Source: Halopelagius fulvigenes (GTDB lineage Archaea; Halobacteriota; Halobacteria; Halobacteriales; Haloferacaceae). Taken from it: 64,000 nt of DNA. Numbering within the stretch: the stretch's first letter is position 1; every line of letters begins with the position of its first letter. The stretch is taken from assembly GCF_042662625.1 (NCBI RefSeq), contig NZ_JBHSXH010000015.1:1364001-1428000 (forward strand). Reading direction: 5' to 3'. The position numbers were made by a program, and so were the translations under genes. Positions 45,610-54,570 of this stretch are shown in pieces. The notes under the pieces were generated by a model, which was given only the letters and a program-made list of their open reading frames with translations, had not been told where the DNA came from and searched no databases.

Positions 45610-45710
45610 CGTTCCACCCCCCGGACGCGTCGCTCGCCTGTTGTCGACAGGGAGCGGTCGGACTGTTGCTCCGTGTCGATGCGGCGCGGGAGGGAGGTCC
45701 CCGTCTGCAT
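45606..45710 (-). CDS. probable 34-residue leader peptide overlapping the ACT gene start
   Basis: An open frame from ATG 45710 to TGA 45606-45608 reads MQTGTSLPRRIDTEQ and continues to GERRVRGVER. Its TGA shares bases with the ATG of the ACT gene (ATGA), the pattern of coupled genes. The perfectly placed TATA palindrome GGCTTATAAGCC (45732-45743) lies 27 bases before this ATG, so transcripts would start on it and the ACT start would lie about 100 bases inside. Twenty-eight of 33 codons end in G or C. The peptide is rich in Arg (7) and Thr (5). A GGGGGGTGG string just before the ACT ATG can act as ribosome site. It is not proven to be made. Confidence 0.55.
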   Translation of the reverse strand: MQTGTSLPRRIDTEQQSDRSLSTTGERRVRGVER

Positions 45711-45731
45711 ACTACCGACAACTCGTTGCTC

Positions 45732-45743
45732 GGCTTATAAGCC
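45732..45743 (-). promoter_or_regulatory. TATA palindrome of the ACT-hom operon
   Basis: GGCTTATAAGCC is a perfect palindrome with a TATA core centred 27 bases before the ATG at 45710 on the minus strand. The spacing fits a start of transcription at that ATG. Confidence 0.6.
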
Positions 45744-45878
45744 TTCGTCGATTGCAAATCTGTCCGGCGTCGGCCGAGCGTTCGCACGCGTGACGGATTC
45801 GGACGGGGGATAGCCTGAGAAAAACAACTCTGACGACCGGCCGTCAAATACTCCGCGCTGCACGGGCGACCCTCGTGC

Positions 45879-47198
45879 ATGGGAAGTTTGGGCCTGAAGG
45901 AAGCGGTGGCGATGGCGCTGGGAGGGATGATCGGAGGCGGAATCTACTCCGCGTTCGGCATCGTCGTCGCCATCTCGGGGACCGCCGCGTGGGTCGCCTT
46001 CCTTGTCGCGGGGACGGTAGCGATGTGTGCGGGGTACAGCTACGTGAAGTTGAACGAACACGCGGAGGGCAACGGCGGCGCGCCGACGTTCATCCGGGAG
46101 TACGTAGGACAGGACACCCTCGCGGGGATGACCGGATGGACGCTCCTGTTCGGTTACATCGGGTCGATGGCGCTGTACGCCTACGCGTTCGCCGGGTTCT
46201 TCTCCGAGTTACTCGGCCGACTCCACTTCCTCGGCGTCCCGGTGGCGAACGTCGTCGCCGCCATCCTCATCGCCGTCTTCGTCGGCCTCAACCTGATGGG
46301 CGCCTCGGAGACGGGGAAGGCCGAGGACGTGCTCACGGCCTTCAAAGTCGCGGTCATCGGGGTCTTCGGCCTGTGGGGCGTCTGGTACGCCTTCAACGGC
46401 CGCACGCTTACGTTCGGGTTCGACCAGGTGCTCACCCCCAGTCCGGTCGTCGGCGCGGCGATGTCGTTCGTCGCCTTCCAAGGCTGGCAGTTGCTCCTCT
46501 ACGACCAAGGGCAGTTCGACGATCCGGTCGAGAACATCAAGAAGGCCATCTACGTCTCCATCCCCACCGCGACGGCGTTGTACGTCCTGGTGGCGTTGAC
46601 GACGGTGAGCCTCCTACAACTGTCGGTCATCGCCGTCGCGCCGGAGGTGTCGCTGCTCTACGCGGGCATCGAGTTCATGGGCCGCATCGGCGCGTTCGTC
46701 ATCGGCCTCTCCGCGCTGTTTTCGACCGCGAGCGCCGTCAACGCGACGCTCTTCAGCAGCGCGCAGTTCTCCCGTGACCTCATCGACATGGGACTCCTCC
46801 CCGAGCGATTCGGCGGCGGCGGCGACGACGACATCCCGAAGAACATCGTCGTCGTCCTCGGCGTCCTCTCGGCCGCGTTCGCCGTCTACGGGAGTCTCTC
46901 CAGCATCACGTCGTTCGCCTCGCTGGCGTTCATCGCCGTCTTCGGCGGTATGAGTTGGCTCGCGTTCCACAAGCGCGACGACTTCGACGACCTGTACGCC
47001 GTCGTGCCCGCCGTCGGCGTCGTCGGGTCGGTGGTGTTCTTCCCCCTGCTCCTCTACAACCTCTACGTCAACAGTCCCGGCGTTTTCTACACCGTCATCG
47101 TCATCTCGATACTCGTCGTCGGGAGTGAACTGTTCTACTTCGAACGCGAACCGATCGAAGACCTACTGCCGTGGATGTCCACCAAGGGTGACAAATGA
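45879..47198 (+). CDS. APC-family amino acid permease
   Basis: A 439-residue polytopic membrane protein with about 12 helices. The first helix has the substrate-ion motif GGMIGGGIYSAFG typical of amino acid-polyamine-cation transporters. It moves an amino acid or amine, probably driven by an ion gradient. It starts 36 bases after a TCAAATAC TATA-like site. Its TGA overlaps the next gene's ATG, so it is co-translated with a solute-binding lipoprotein. Confidence 0.9.
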   Translation: MGSLGLKEAVAMALGGMIGGGIYSAFGIVVAISGTAAWVAFLVAGTVAMCAGYSYVKLNEHAEGNGGAPTFIREYVGQDTLAGMTGWTLLFGYIGSMALYAYAFAGFFSELLGRLHFLGVPVANVVAAILIAVFVGLNLMGASETGKAEDVLTAFKVAVIGVFGLWGVWYAFNGRTLTFGFDQVLTPSPVVGAAMSFVAFQGWQLLLYDQGQFDDPVENIKKAIYVSIPTATALYVLVALTTVSLLQLSVIAVAPEVSLLYAGIEFMGRIGAFVIGLSALFSTASAVNATLFSSAQFSRDLIDMGLLPERFGGGGDDDIPKNIVVVLGVLSAAFAVYGSLSSITSFASLAFIAVFGGMSWLAFHKRDDFDDLYAVVPAVGVVGSVVFFPLLLYNLYVNSPGVFYTVIVISILVVGSELFYFEREPIEDLLPWMSTKGDK

Positions 47199-48805
47199 TG
47201 ACCGAAGAGAACCCGACGCTCGGTAGACGCGACGCACTCAGGGGTATTGCCGTCGCCGCGGGAACGGCGCTCTCGGGGTGTTCGGCCGAAGCCGTCCCCG
47301 GTAACGACTCGGGCGAGCAACTCCGGTACTCGATGGTTCTGCCGCCCATCACGCTCGACCCAATCGAGATGACCGACGCGTGGTCGGCGAAGGCGGCGAA
47401 CCTCGTGTTTCAGGGGTTGTACGCGTACGACCGAGGGATGAACCGCGTCCCCGTCCTCGCCGCGGGGGAACCGACGGTGAGCGACGACGGGAAGACGTAC
47501 ACCGTCTCGCTGGCCGAGGGCGCAACGTTCCAAGACGGGACCGACGTGACGGCGGAGGACGTGAAGTACACGTACGAGGCGCCGATAGCCGAGGAGTCGC
47601 CGAACGCGTGGCAGGTGGAGATGCTGGAGTCGATAGAGACGCCGGATGAGCGAACCGTCCGGTTCGAACTCTCGCACCCCTACCCCGCCTTCGAGTACGC
47701 GCTGACGCGCAAGGTGGTACCGAAGAGCGTCCGCGAACAGAACGCGACGATGTTCGGGAAGCGACCCGACTCGACGGTCGGGTCCGGCCCCTACCGACCG
47801 AAGGTGTTCAAGCGCGGGAAGTACGTGTACCTGAACCGCTGGCACGACTTCTGGGGCGACGGCGGCGCGAAGATAGAACGGGTCAAACTCATCAACACGC
47901 ACGCGGGCCTCGCGCGGTCGATGGCGCTGAAGACGGGTCAAAGCGACATCGCGGAGCGAATCCAGCCCAAGTTGTGGAAGGCCACGCGGAAGATGCCGAG
48001 CGTCTCCATCGTCCAACGGCCCAGTTTCAGTTCCTACTTCCTCGCGTTCAACTGCGGGACCGAACCCACCGCCGACCCGAAAGTCCGCGAGGCCATCGAC
48101 TACCTCGTCTCGATGGACAAGTTCGTCGAACACATCGTCGGCGAGGGCGGCGAACGCCAGCCGAGTCCGCTCCCCAACCGCCTCGCGAAGGCGTGGAACT
48201 TCCCGCTCGACGAGTGGCGGGCCATCCCTCACGACAAGAACGCCGAGAAGGCCAAGGTGCTGTTCGAGGAGGCGGGCGTGAAGAACTGGTCGCCGAAGAT
48301 AGTCGTCCCCCACAACGACAAGATGCGCGAGAAGTTGGCCAACGCCGTCGCCCACGGCCTGAAGAACGCGGGCTTCCGGCGCGCCCGCGTCGTCAAACAC
48401 CACTGGAAGAAGTTCCGCGAGACGGTCACCTCCGGGAACAAAACGGAGTACGAGATGTACGTCGGGTCGTGGGCCGGCGGTCCGGACCCGGACACGTACC
48501 TCTATCCGCTCTTCCACTGGAGTCAGGAGGACGCCACCAACGGGACGTTCTACCACGAGGAGTCGGTGATGGAGAACATCCGGCGCGCCCGCCGGACGAG
48601 AAAACGCGAGAAGCGACGGACGCTGTACGAGGAGGCCATCACGACGCTCCTCGAAGACCGGGTCCACCTCCCGGCGTTCACCCTCGACAACAGTTTCGGC
48701 GTGAAGCGGCACGTCCGCGACTTCGAGGTGCATCCGATGGCGCAGTACAACCCCAGCCTCCTGGGCGGGCGCGGCGGCGACGGTCCGGTGCGCCTCCGCG
48801 ACTGA
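47195..48805 (+). CDS. family 5 solute-binding lipoprotein (peptide/oligopeptide type)
   Basis: A 536-residue protein with a Tat signal (GRRDALRGIAVAAGT) and lipobox LSGC near residue 29, followed by the family 5 (DppA/OppA-like) binding fold: LRYSMVLPPITLDPIEMTDAWSA, PVLAAGEPTVSDDGKTY and DVKYTYE. It should bind peptides or similar ligands outside the cell. It overlaps the APC permease gene by four bases (ATGA), and no ABC permease or ATPase gene is near. Either it feeds the APC transporter, which would be unusual, or it works with transporter parts encoded elsewhere. Confidence 0.9.
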   Translation: MMTEENPTLGRRDALRGIAVAAGTALSGCSAEAVPGNDSGEQLRYSMVLPPITLDPIEMTDAWSAKAANLVFQGLYAYDRGMNRVPVLAAGEPTVSDDGKTYTVSLAEGATFQDGTDVTAEDVKYTYEAPIAEESPNAWQVEMLESIETPDERTVRFELSHPYPAFEYALTRKVVPKSVREQNATMFGKRPDSTVGSGPYRPKVFKRGKYVYLNRWHDFWGDGGAKIERVKLINTHAGLARSMALKTGQSDIAERIQPKLWKATRKMPSVSIVQRPSFSSYFLAFNCGTEPTADPKVREAIDYLVSMDKFVEHIVGEGGERQPSPLPNRLAKAWNFPLDEWRAIPHDKNAEKAKVLFEEAGVKNWSPKIVVPHNDKMREKLANAVAHGLKNAGFRRARVVKHHWKKFRETVTSGNKTEYEMYVGSWAGGPDPDTYLYPLFHWSQEDATNGTFYHEESVMENIRRARRTRKREKRRTLYEEAITTLLEDRVHLPAFTLDNSFGVKRHVRDFEVHPMAQYNPSLLGGRGGDGPVRLRD

Positions 48806-49054
48806 GGACTGTCAAAGGCGGGGGCCGAGAGCGTCACCGCCGCGCCGCCGCCGTCGCCCCCGTCGAACGCGATATCCCCTCGGTGCGCTTCGGCGACGGT
48901 CTCGGCCGTCCAGCGAGACCGCTCCCGTGCGCGAGTCGGGGTACTCGTCGGGAGATTCTCGGGGGATACGGACGGCGAGAGCGGAGTTCGACGCGGAGCG
49001 GTCGCTCCGGGTCGGCGACGAAGAGAGAAGAACGTCGGAGACGGCTGCCGACGC
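48806..49054. other. spacer before EF-2 with no supported gene
   Basis: About 250 bases, GC-rich, between the convergent ends of the binding-protein gene and EF-2. No convincing frame, repeat or structured RNA is seen. Confidence 0.4.
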
Positions 49055-51244
49055 TTAGATGTAGTCGATGGACTGCGGGAGTTCGAGCTTCATTCCCTTC
49101 CGCTCTCGGATCTCCATTATCTTCTCGCGCTGGAGGTTGTCCGAGAGGACGCGGAAGCCGGCGTTCTCGGTGTTCCAGGAGGCGCGGCCCTCGGTGGCAG
49201 ATCGGATGTCCGAGGAGAAGCCGATCATCTCTTCGACGGGCGCGATGCCCTCGATGACCATGAGGTCACCCTCCTGGTACATGTCGTCGACGCGGCCGCG
49301 GCGACCCTGAATCTCGCCGGAGGCCGAGCCCATGTGCTCGGAGGGAACGTCGATGCGGACGTCCTGGATGGGTTCGAGGAGCTTGATGTCCGCGTCGATG
49401 AGCGAACGGTGGACGGCATCGCGGACGGCGGGGATGACCTGCGCCGGACCGCGGTGGATGGTGTCCTCGTGGAGCTTCGCGTCGTGGAGGCGGAGGAGCG
49501 ACCCCTGCACGGGTTCCGCGGCGAGGGGACCGTCGTCGAGCGCCTCTTCGAGACCCTCGATGACGAGTTCCATCGTCTCGTTGAGGTGCTGGATACCCTT
49601 CGTGTCGTCGATGAGGATGTTCGTGCCGTGGATGTGTTCGACGTCCTGCGAGGTGTCCTTGTCCATGCCGGCCTCCTGCAGCGCCTCGCGGCGCTCCAGT
49701 TCGGGCATGTCCATCGAGACTTCGCCGCGCTTGATCTGGTCGACGATGTCCTCGCTGAGGGGTTCGACCGTGATGTAGAACTTGTTGTGGCGGTTCGGGG
49801 AGACGCCCTCGACTTCGCGGGACTGCGACTGCGGCATCTCGCGGTAGACGACGATGGGTTCGCCGGTGACGACCGGGATGCCCTGGTTCTTCTGGATGCG
49901 CTGGGTGATGACTTCGAGGTGGAGCTCGCCCTGTCCGCTGATGAGGTGCTCGCCGGTGTCCTCGTTAATCTCGACGCGGATGGTCGGGTCCTCCTTCGCG
50001 ACCTGCTGGAGCGTCTGGATGAGCTTCGGCAGGTCGTCCATGTTCTTCGCCTCCACGGACTTCGTGATGACGGGCTCGGAGATGTGCTCGATGGACTCGA
50101 ACGGCGTCATCTCGACCGAGGAGACGGTCGAACCCGCGATGGCGTCGCGGAGGCCGGTGACGGCCGCGATGTTCCCGGCAGGGACGCCGCGGTCGAGTTC
50201 CTCCCGTTCGCCGCCCATGAAGATACCGACGGACTGGACGCGGTTCTTCCCCGCCGTCCCGGAGACGTAGAGCTCTTGGCCCTTCTTGATGGTGCCGGAG
50301 AAGAGGCGACCGGTCGCGATTTCGCCCGCGTGGGGGTCCATCGAGATGTCGGTCACCATGAAGACGACTTCGCCGTCGTCGTCGACGTCGCGCATCTGGT
50401 GTGCGAGGTCCAACTCGTCGTCGCCGCGCCAGACGCGCGGGATACGACGGGGCTGGGCTTCGAGCGGGTTGGGGAAGTGCTCGGCGACCATGTCGAGAAC
50501 GACGTCCGACAGCGGCGTCTTCTCGTGGAGTTCGCGGCGCTTGTCGGCGCGTTCGAGTTCGATGATGTCGCCGAACGACATGCCCGTCTCCTGCATCGAC
50601 GGGAGCGAGACGCCCCACTTGTAGAGGGCGGACCCGAAGGCGACGGTACCGTCCTCGACGGAGACGGTCCAGTCGTCGACGTTGTCCATGTCTTGGGTCA
50701 TCCCGCGGATGAGCTCGTTGACGTCGCCGATGACGTCGGTGAGACGCTGCTGCATCTCCTCGGGACCTTCCTGCAGTTCCGAGATGAGGCGGTCGACCTT
50801 GTTGATGAACAGCGCGGGCTTGACGCCCTCGCGGAGGGCCTGACGAACGACCGTCTCGGTCTGCGGCATCGCGCCCTCGACGGCGTCCACGACGACGAGT
50901 GCGCCGTCGACGGCGCGCATCGCGCGGGTCACGTCGCCACCGAAGTCGACGTGGCCCGGCGTGTCGATGAGGTTGATGAGGTGGTTCTTCCCCTCGTGTT
51001 CGTGCGTCATCGAGACGTTCGCCGCGTCGATGGTGATACCGCGTTCCTGTTCGTCCTCCTCGGTGTCCATCATCAGGCGGGTCGCCTCGCCTTCGTCGGC
51101 GATCATCCCTGCGCCCGCAAGGAGGTTGTCTGTCAGCGTCGTCTTTCCGTGGTCGACGTGAGCTGCGATGGCGATGTTCCGGATCTGCTCCGGTTTGTCC
51201 ATCAGTTTCTCACACTCTTGTACAATCTTCTTTCGTCGGCCCAT
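49055..51244 (-). CDS. aef2: translation elongation factor 2
   Basis: A 729-residue GTPase (start ATG 51244, MGRRKKIVQECEKLM), the usual archaeal EF-2 length. GTP motifs AHVDHGKTT, DTPGHVDFGGD and NKVD are present. The C-terminal end carries the diphthamide histidine region (HRGPAQVIPAVRDAV). It catalyses ribosomal translocation. A longer open frame to 51439 is non-conserved. Divergent from the HELSH-motif gene. Confidence 0.97.
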   Translation of the reverse strand: MGRRKKIVQECEKLMDKPEQIRNIAIAAHVDHGKTTLTDNLLAGAGMIADEGEATRLMMDTEEDEQERGITIDAANVSMTHEHEGKNHLINLIDTPGHVDFGGDVTRAMRAVDGALVVVDAVEGAMPQTETVVRQALREGVKPALFINKVDRLISELQEGPEEMQQRLTDVIGDVNELIRGMTQDMDNVDDWTVSVEDGTVAFGSALYKWGVSLPSMQETGMSFGDIIELERADKRRELHEKTPLSDVVLDMVAEHFPNPLEAQPRRIPRVWRGDDELDLAHQMRDVDDDGEVVFMVTDISMDPHAGEIATGRLFSGTIKKGQELYVSGTAGKNRVQSVGIFMGGEREELDRGVPAGNIAAVTGLRDAIAGSTVSSVEMTPFESIEHISEPVITKSVEAKNMDDLPKLIQTLQQVAKEDPTIRVEINEDTGEHLISGQGELHLEVITQRIQKNQGIPVVTGEPIVVYREMPQSQSREVEGVSPNRHNKFYITVEPLSEDIVDQIKRGEVSMDMPELERREALQEAGMDKDTSQDVEHIHGTNILIDDTKGIQHLNETMELVIEGLEEALDDGPLAAEPVQGSLLRLHDAKLHEDTIHRGPAQVIPAVRDAVHRSLIDADIKLLEPIQDVRIDVPSEHMGSASGEIQGRRGRVDDMYQEGDLMVIEGIAPVEEMIGFSSDIRSATEGRASWNTENAGFRVLSDNLQREKIMEIRERKGMKLELPQSIDYI

Positions 51245-51474
51245 TATACAGCACCGTACCGGAAGGAGGGTCAAAAGGGTAGTGTTTTGCCGGTGGCGAA
51301 ACGGCCGGATTCGACCGCCTCTCGCCCCGGTATGTCTATTTCTCACACAATCGTCGCGAGCGACGGGCGCGGCAATCGGGACGGCCGCGAGCGCGCCCCT
51401 CCGCCGCGTTCTCCGCTCGCCGCGGCGGCGTCGGCACAAGAGTCATACCCGCCGACCCCGTGATAACGGAACGC

Positions 51475-52239
51475 ATGGATTTACGGATACGAGGGTCCGT
51501 ACCGGCGGACCCCTTCTTGAGCGCCGTCGACCTCTTCGAGACGGAGTACGACCTCGACCGACCGGTACACGTCGACGTCCGCGAGGACCCCGACGAGCGC
51601 ACGTGGGCCGCCCACTACGAGGACCGCCACGTCCTCAACATCTCGCGGCAGGCCGCCACGAGTGCGATGGCCCGCGAACTCGTCCTTCACGAACTCTCCC
51701 ACATGGCTCGCAACGAGGAGCGACACGCCTCCCACGTTCAGTCCACGGAGGAAGCCATCTTTCTGGCGCTGTCGGGGAGTTCGGTCGAACGACGAAAAGT
51801 CGCACACTGCTATCAGATAGCGAATCACATGAAGGACATCTACGCCGACGACATCACGCTGTCTGTCGCCCCGGCGGAGAAGCTCGTCCACTTCCTCGAG
51901 TCGGAACTGGCGCGGGCGCTGGCGGCCAAACCGGGGCCGTCGCCGTGGCCCGACTCCAGGCTCGTCACCGCCGACGCCGACCCCGAGATAACCGCCGTCA
52001 ACGCGGCGTTCGCCCTCGCCCTCGTCGAACGGCACGACCTGGTCGACGAGAGCCACCGGCTGTACGACCTCGCGCACGCGGCCGCCGACGACGCGCCGAC
52101 GGTCGAACTGGAGACGTTCAAACGCGAGTTCAGATCGCTCGCCGCCGACCCCACGGAGAGCGACTACCGAAAGGCGCTCGTCGACGTGACTCGACAGTAC
52201 GCGGTCGAGACGGCGAACCGAGCGACCGCGGCGGACTGA
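51475..52239 (+). CDS. putative metalloprotease-like protein with HELSH motif (DUF5781-like)
   Basis: A 254-residue protein (ATG 51475, MDLRIRGSVPAD). Residues 72-76 are HELSH, matching the HExxH zinc signature, followed by a His/Glu-rich stretch (EERHASHVQSTEEA) where the third ligand could lie. The C-terminal half is helical. I recall it as a DUF family unique to haloarchaea and located between EF-2 and rps7. It is on the opposite strand to both, so it has its own promoter. Proteolytic activity is inferred only from the motif. Confidence 0.75.
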   Translation: MDLRIRGSVPADPFLSAVDLFETEYDLDRPVHVDVREDPDERTWAAHYEDRHVLNISRQAATSAMARELVLHELSHMARNEERHASHVQSTEEAIFLALSGSSVERRKVAHCYQIANHMKDIYADDITLSVAPAEKLVHFLESELARALAAKPGPSPWPDSRLVTADADPEITAVNAAFALALVERHDLVDESHRLYDLAHAAADDAPTVELETFKREFRSLAADPTESDYRKALVDVTRQYAVETANRATAAD

Positions 52240-52337
52240 GAGGCGGCGAACGGCGTCGCAAGCGTCGCGAACGCCGCGTCTACCACTGTCGAGGCGCGAA
52301 GAGAGAGAGAGGGGAGACGGAGAGTCGAACTCGGAGT

Positions 52338-52952
52338 TTAGCGGGCCGCTTCCGCGACGCGCTCGGACTCTTCCTTCTGGTTGATAGCGTACGACTGCAC
52401 GTCGTAGTCCGCGGCGGCGACGAGCTGCTGGGCGAGCGCTTCCGCGGCGCTCGTCTTCGACTTGTAGGACGCGTTCTTCGTCCCCTCGGCGATGAACATC
52501 AGCGCCTGATCGACGCGACGCTGGGGCGCGACGTCGACGGCCTGCGGGACGGAGATGCCGCCGTACTTCAGGCGGACCGTCTCCTCGCGCGGGGCGGCGT
52601 TCTCCACGGCGCGGACGAGAATCTGGATGGGGTTCTCGTCGGTGCGGTCGTGGACGATCTCGAAGGCGTCCTTCGTGATCTTCATCGTCTTCTGCTTGTC
52701 GCCCGTGTTGTCCTCGGTCTGCATGAGGCGGTTGACGAGGCGTTCGACGATGCTTATCTCGGACTTCTTGAACTGCTTCGAGGCGTGACGGCCCATCGTG
52801 TGGGCGATGGGAGTGACGTTGATGTACCGCTCCGTCGAGGGGTCGGTGTACTCGATCTCGGTCACGTCCCAGACGCCGAACAGTTGCGCGTTCGATGCCG
52901 CTTCCTCGCTGTCGGCCGGCGCGTCCGGCTCGGGTGCGTCGCTCTCAGACAT
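52338..52952 (-). CDS. rps7: ribosomal protein uS7
   Basis: A 204-residue protein with an acidic N-terminal extension (MSESDAPEPDAPADSEEAASNAQLFG is the region) followed by the S7 helical fold, e.g. MGRHASKQFKKSEISIVERLVNRLMQ and GGISVPQAVDVAPQRRVDQALMFIAEGTKNASYKSK. It binds the 3' major domain of 16S rRNA. One base separates it from rps12, so they are one operon. Confidence 0.98.
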   Translation of the reverse strand: MSESDAPEPDAPADSEEAASNAQLFGVWDVTEIEYTDPSTERYINVTPIAHTMGRHASKQFKKSEISIVERLVNRLMQTEDNTGDKQKTMKITKDAFEIVHDRTDENPIQILVRAVENAAPREETVRLKYGGISVPQAVDVAPQRRVDQALMFIAEGTKNASYKSKTSAAEALAQQLVAAADYDVQSYAINQKEESERVAEAAR

Positions 52953-52953
52953 G

Positions 52954-53382
52954 TTAGCGCACCGGCTTCTCTGCGTTACCGCGGACGAGTTCGAGCATCG
53001 CCACGCCGTTGACCTTGTCGACCTTGTAGTTCACGCCCGAGAGGTCGCCCATCGCGCGACCCTTCGCACCGCCGATACCGGCGATGGTGACCTCGTCGTG
53101 CTCGTCGATGAACGAGATAGCGCCGTCACCGGGGCAGAACGCGGTGACCTGCTTCCCGTTCTTGATGAGCTGAACGCGGACGCACTTTCGAATCGCCGAG
53201 TTCGGCTGCTTTGCTTCGATACCGACCTTCTCCAGCACGATACCGCGAGCCTGCGGTGCGCCTTCGAGGGGGTCGGACTTCTTACGGAGACCACGTTCGC
53301 GGCGCGCGTACTCGGAGTCGGACCAGCGTCGCTTCTGCCGGTCCTGCTTGAGTTTGCGCGCGGCGTATTTGCCGTTCGCCAT
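52954..53382 (-). CDS. rps12: ribosomal protein uS12
   Basis: A 142-residue protein with the archaeal/eukaryotic-type S12 signatures APQARGIVLEKVGIEAKQPNSAIRKCVRVQL and PGDGAISFIDEHDEVTIAGIGG. It sits at the decoding centre. The start at 53382 (MANGKYAARKLK) follows a TATA element at 53407-53415. Confidence 0.98.
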   Translation of the reverse strand: MANGKYAARKLKQDRQKRRWSDSEYARRERGLRKKSDPLEGAPQARGIVLEKVGIEAKQPNSAIRKCVRVQLIKNGKQVTAFCPGDGAISFIDEHDEVTIAGIGGAKGRAMGDLSGVNYKVDKVNGVAMLELVRGNAEKPVR

Positions 53383-53406
53383 AGTGGACGTGTCTTCCCG
53401 ATGGAG

Positions 53407-53415
53407 ATACTTAAG
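53407..53415 (-). promoter_or_regulatory. TATA box of the rps12-rps7 operon
   Basis: On the minus strand CTTAAGTAT is centred about 29 bases before the rps12 ATG, fitting a leaderless transcript for this highly expressed operon. Confidence 0.55.
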
Positions 53416-53583
53416 CCTCCCTTTTCGAACCGTGCGAGACGCCCGCAGGTTCGATTAGCACCCCCTAAGAAGGGATCTGAGGGCGTTTCGCCGATCGGAG
53501 TTACGCGCTCTCCGGACGGCGTAGGTCGAAAGCGCTTCGGAGAAGTCGTCTCGTCGGGGTCGGTGGGGGACGTTGGGGTTCGA

Positions 53584-54480
53584 CTAGTTGTCGCCGGACC
53601 ACCTCGAACGACTCTCGGTGTCGCCGTGCGTCACGTCCACGGGGTCTACCACCCGATGGTCGGCGGGCGGCGACACCGGCAGGTCCCACTCGTCGCAGGC
53701 GCGCTTGAGTCGGTCCGCCACCTCGCCCTGCACTTTGGGGACGTTCGCCTCGCGGGGGTCACCGACCCAGTACGTCACCTCGACCCACACCGAGTCCTCG
53801 GAGAACTCGTCGACGTTGGCGGTGGGACGCGGCCGTTCTCGGACGCCCTCCGCGCCGAGTGCGGCGCGTTCCAATACCGCCGCCGCTCGATCGACGTCCA
53901 CGACGTACCCGAACGGGAGTCGCTCGGTGAACGCGACGCGCCGCCGGTTGTACGGGCGGACGACCGTACTCGCGGAGAGTTCGCTGTTCGGGATGGTCAC
54001 TTCGTGCCCCTCGATGGTCCGCAGTTGCGTCGTCCGGTACCGGATGGCGACGACGACGCCGGTGTACTCGTCCCACTCGATGTGGTCGCCGACGTTGAAG
54101 TCCCTGTCCGCGACGAGGAAGACGCCGCTGACGAGGTTGCCTATGGCGTCCTGCCCGGCGATGCCGAGTGCGACGGACGCCCCCGCGACGACGATGGCGG
54201 ACCGGGTGAGCGAAGGACCGTACCCCGCGACGGAGACGGCGGTGACGAACGCAACGATGGCGACGAACGCGACGAAGTAACGCCCCGTCGCCGCGGTCAA
54301 CGTCTCGTTGTTGGGGTTGCGCCGACGGACGACGCGCACGACGGCCGGGGTGACGACGTACCGCCCGACGAGGTAGACGACGGCGAACGCGACGACGGCG
54401 AGGACGTACTGGTCCACCGCCTCCGTGGCCTCCTCGACGGGGACGTCCGGCGTCGCCTGACCGACGGTCGCTCCGAGCAT
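53584..54480 (-). CDS. MscS-family mechanosensitive ion channel
   Basis: A 298-residue membrane protein with two or three N-terminal helices (about 25-50, 70-95), the pore/beta MscS core around 95-175 (GASVALGIAGQDAIGNLVSGVFLVADRDFNVGDHI and EGHEVTIPNSEL) and a C-terminal alpha/beta domain. It opens on osmotic down-shock to release solutes. It lies between nusA and rps12, in the middle of the transcription/translation block, and is transcribed with the same polarity. Confidence 0.9.
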   Translation of the reverse strand: MLGATVGQATPDVPVEEATEAVDQYVLAVVAFAVVYLVGRYVVTPAVVRVVRRRNPNNETLTAATGRYFVAFVAIVAFVTAVSVAGYGPSLTRSAIVVAGASVALGIAGQDAIGNLVSGVFLVADRDFNVGDHIEWDEYTGVVVAIRYRTTQLRTIEGHEVTIPNSELSASTVVRPYNRRRVAFTERLPFGYVVDVDRAAAVLERAALGAEGVRERPRPTANVDEFSEDSVWVEVTYWVGDPREANVPKVQGEVADRLKRACDEWDLPVSPPADHRVVDPVDVTHGDTESRSRWSGDN

Positions 54481-54570
54481 ACCGCTCAGTTCACGAGCGA
54501 ATCACAAAAGTGCGGTCGCAGAAGAGGAGTCGCGGGACGACGCCGCGAAGGCGAGGCGGGCGGCCCCGCC

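Noticed and set aside
52326..52337. Short AACTC/GAGTT palindrome just after rps7
   Set aside because: Five-base arms only. It could be a terminator stem but no T-run follows on the minus strand.
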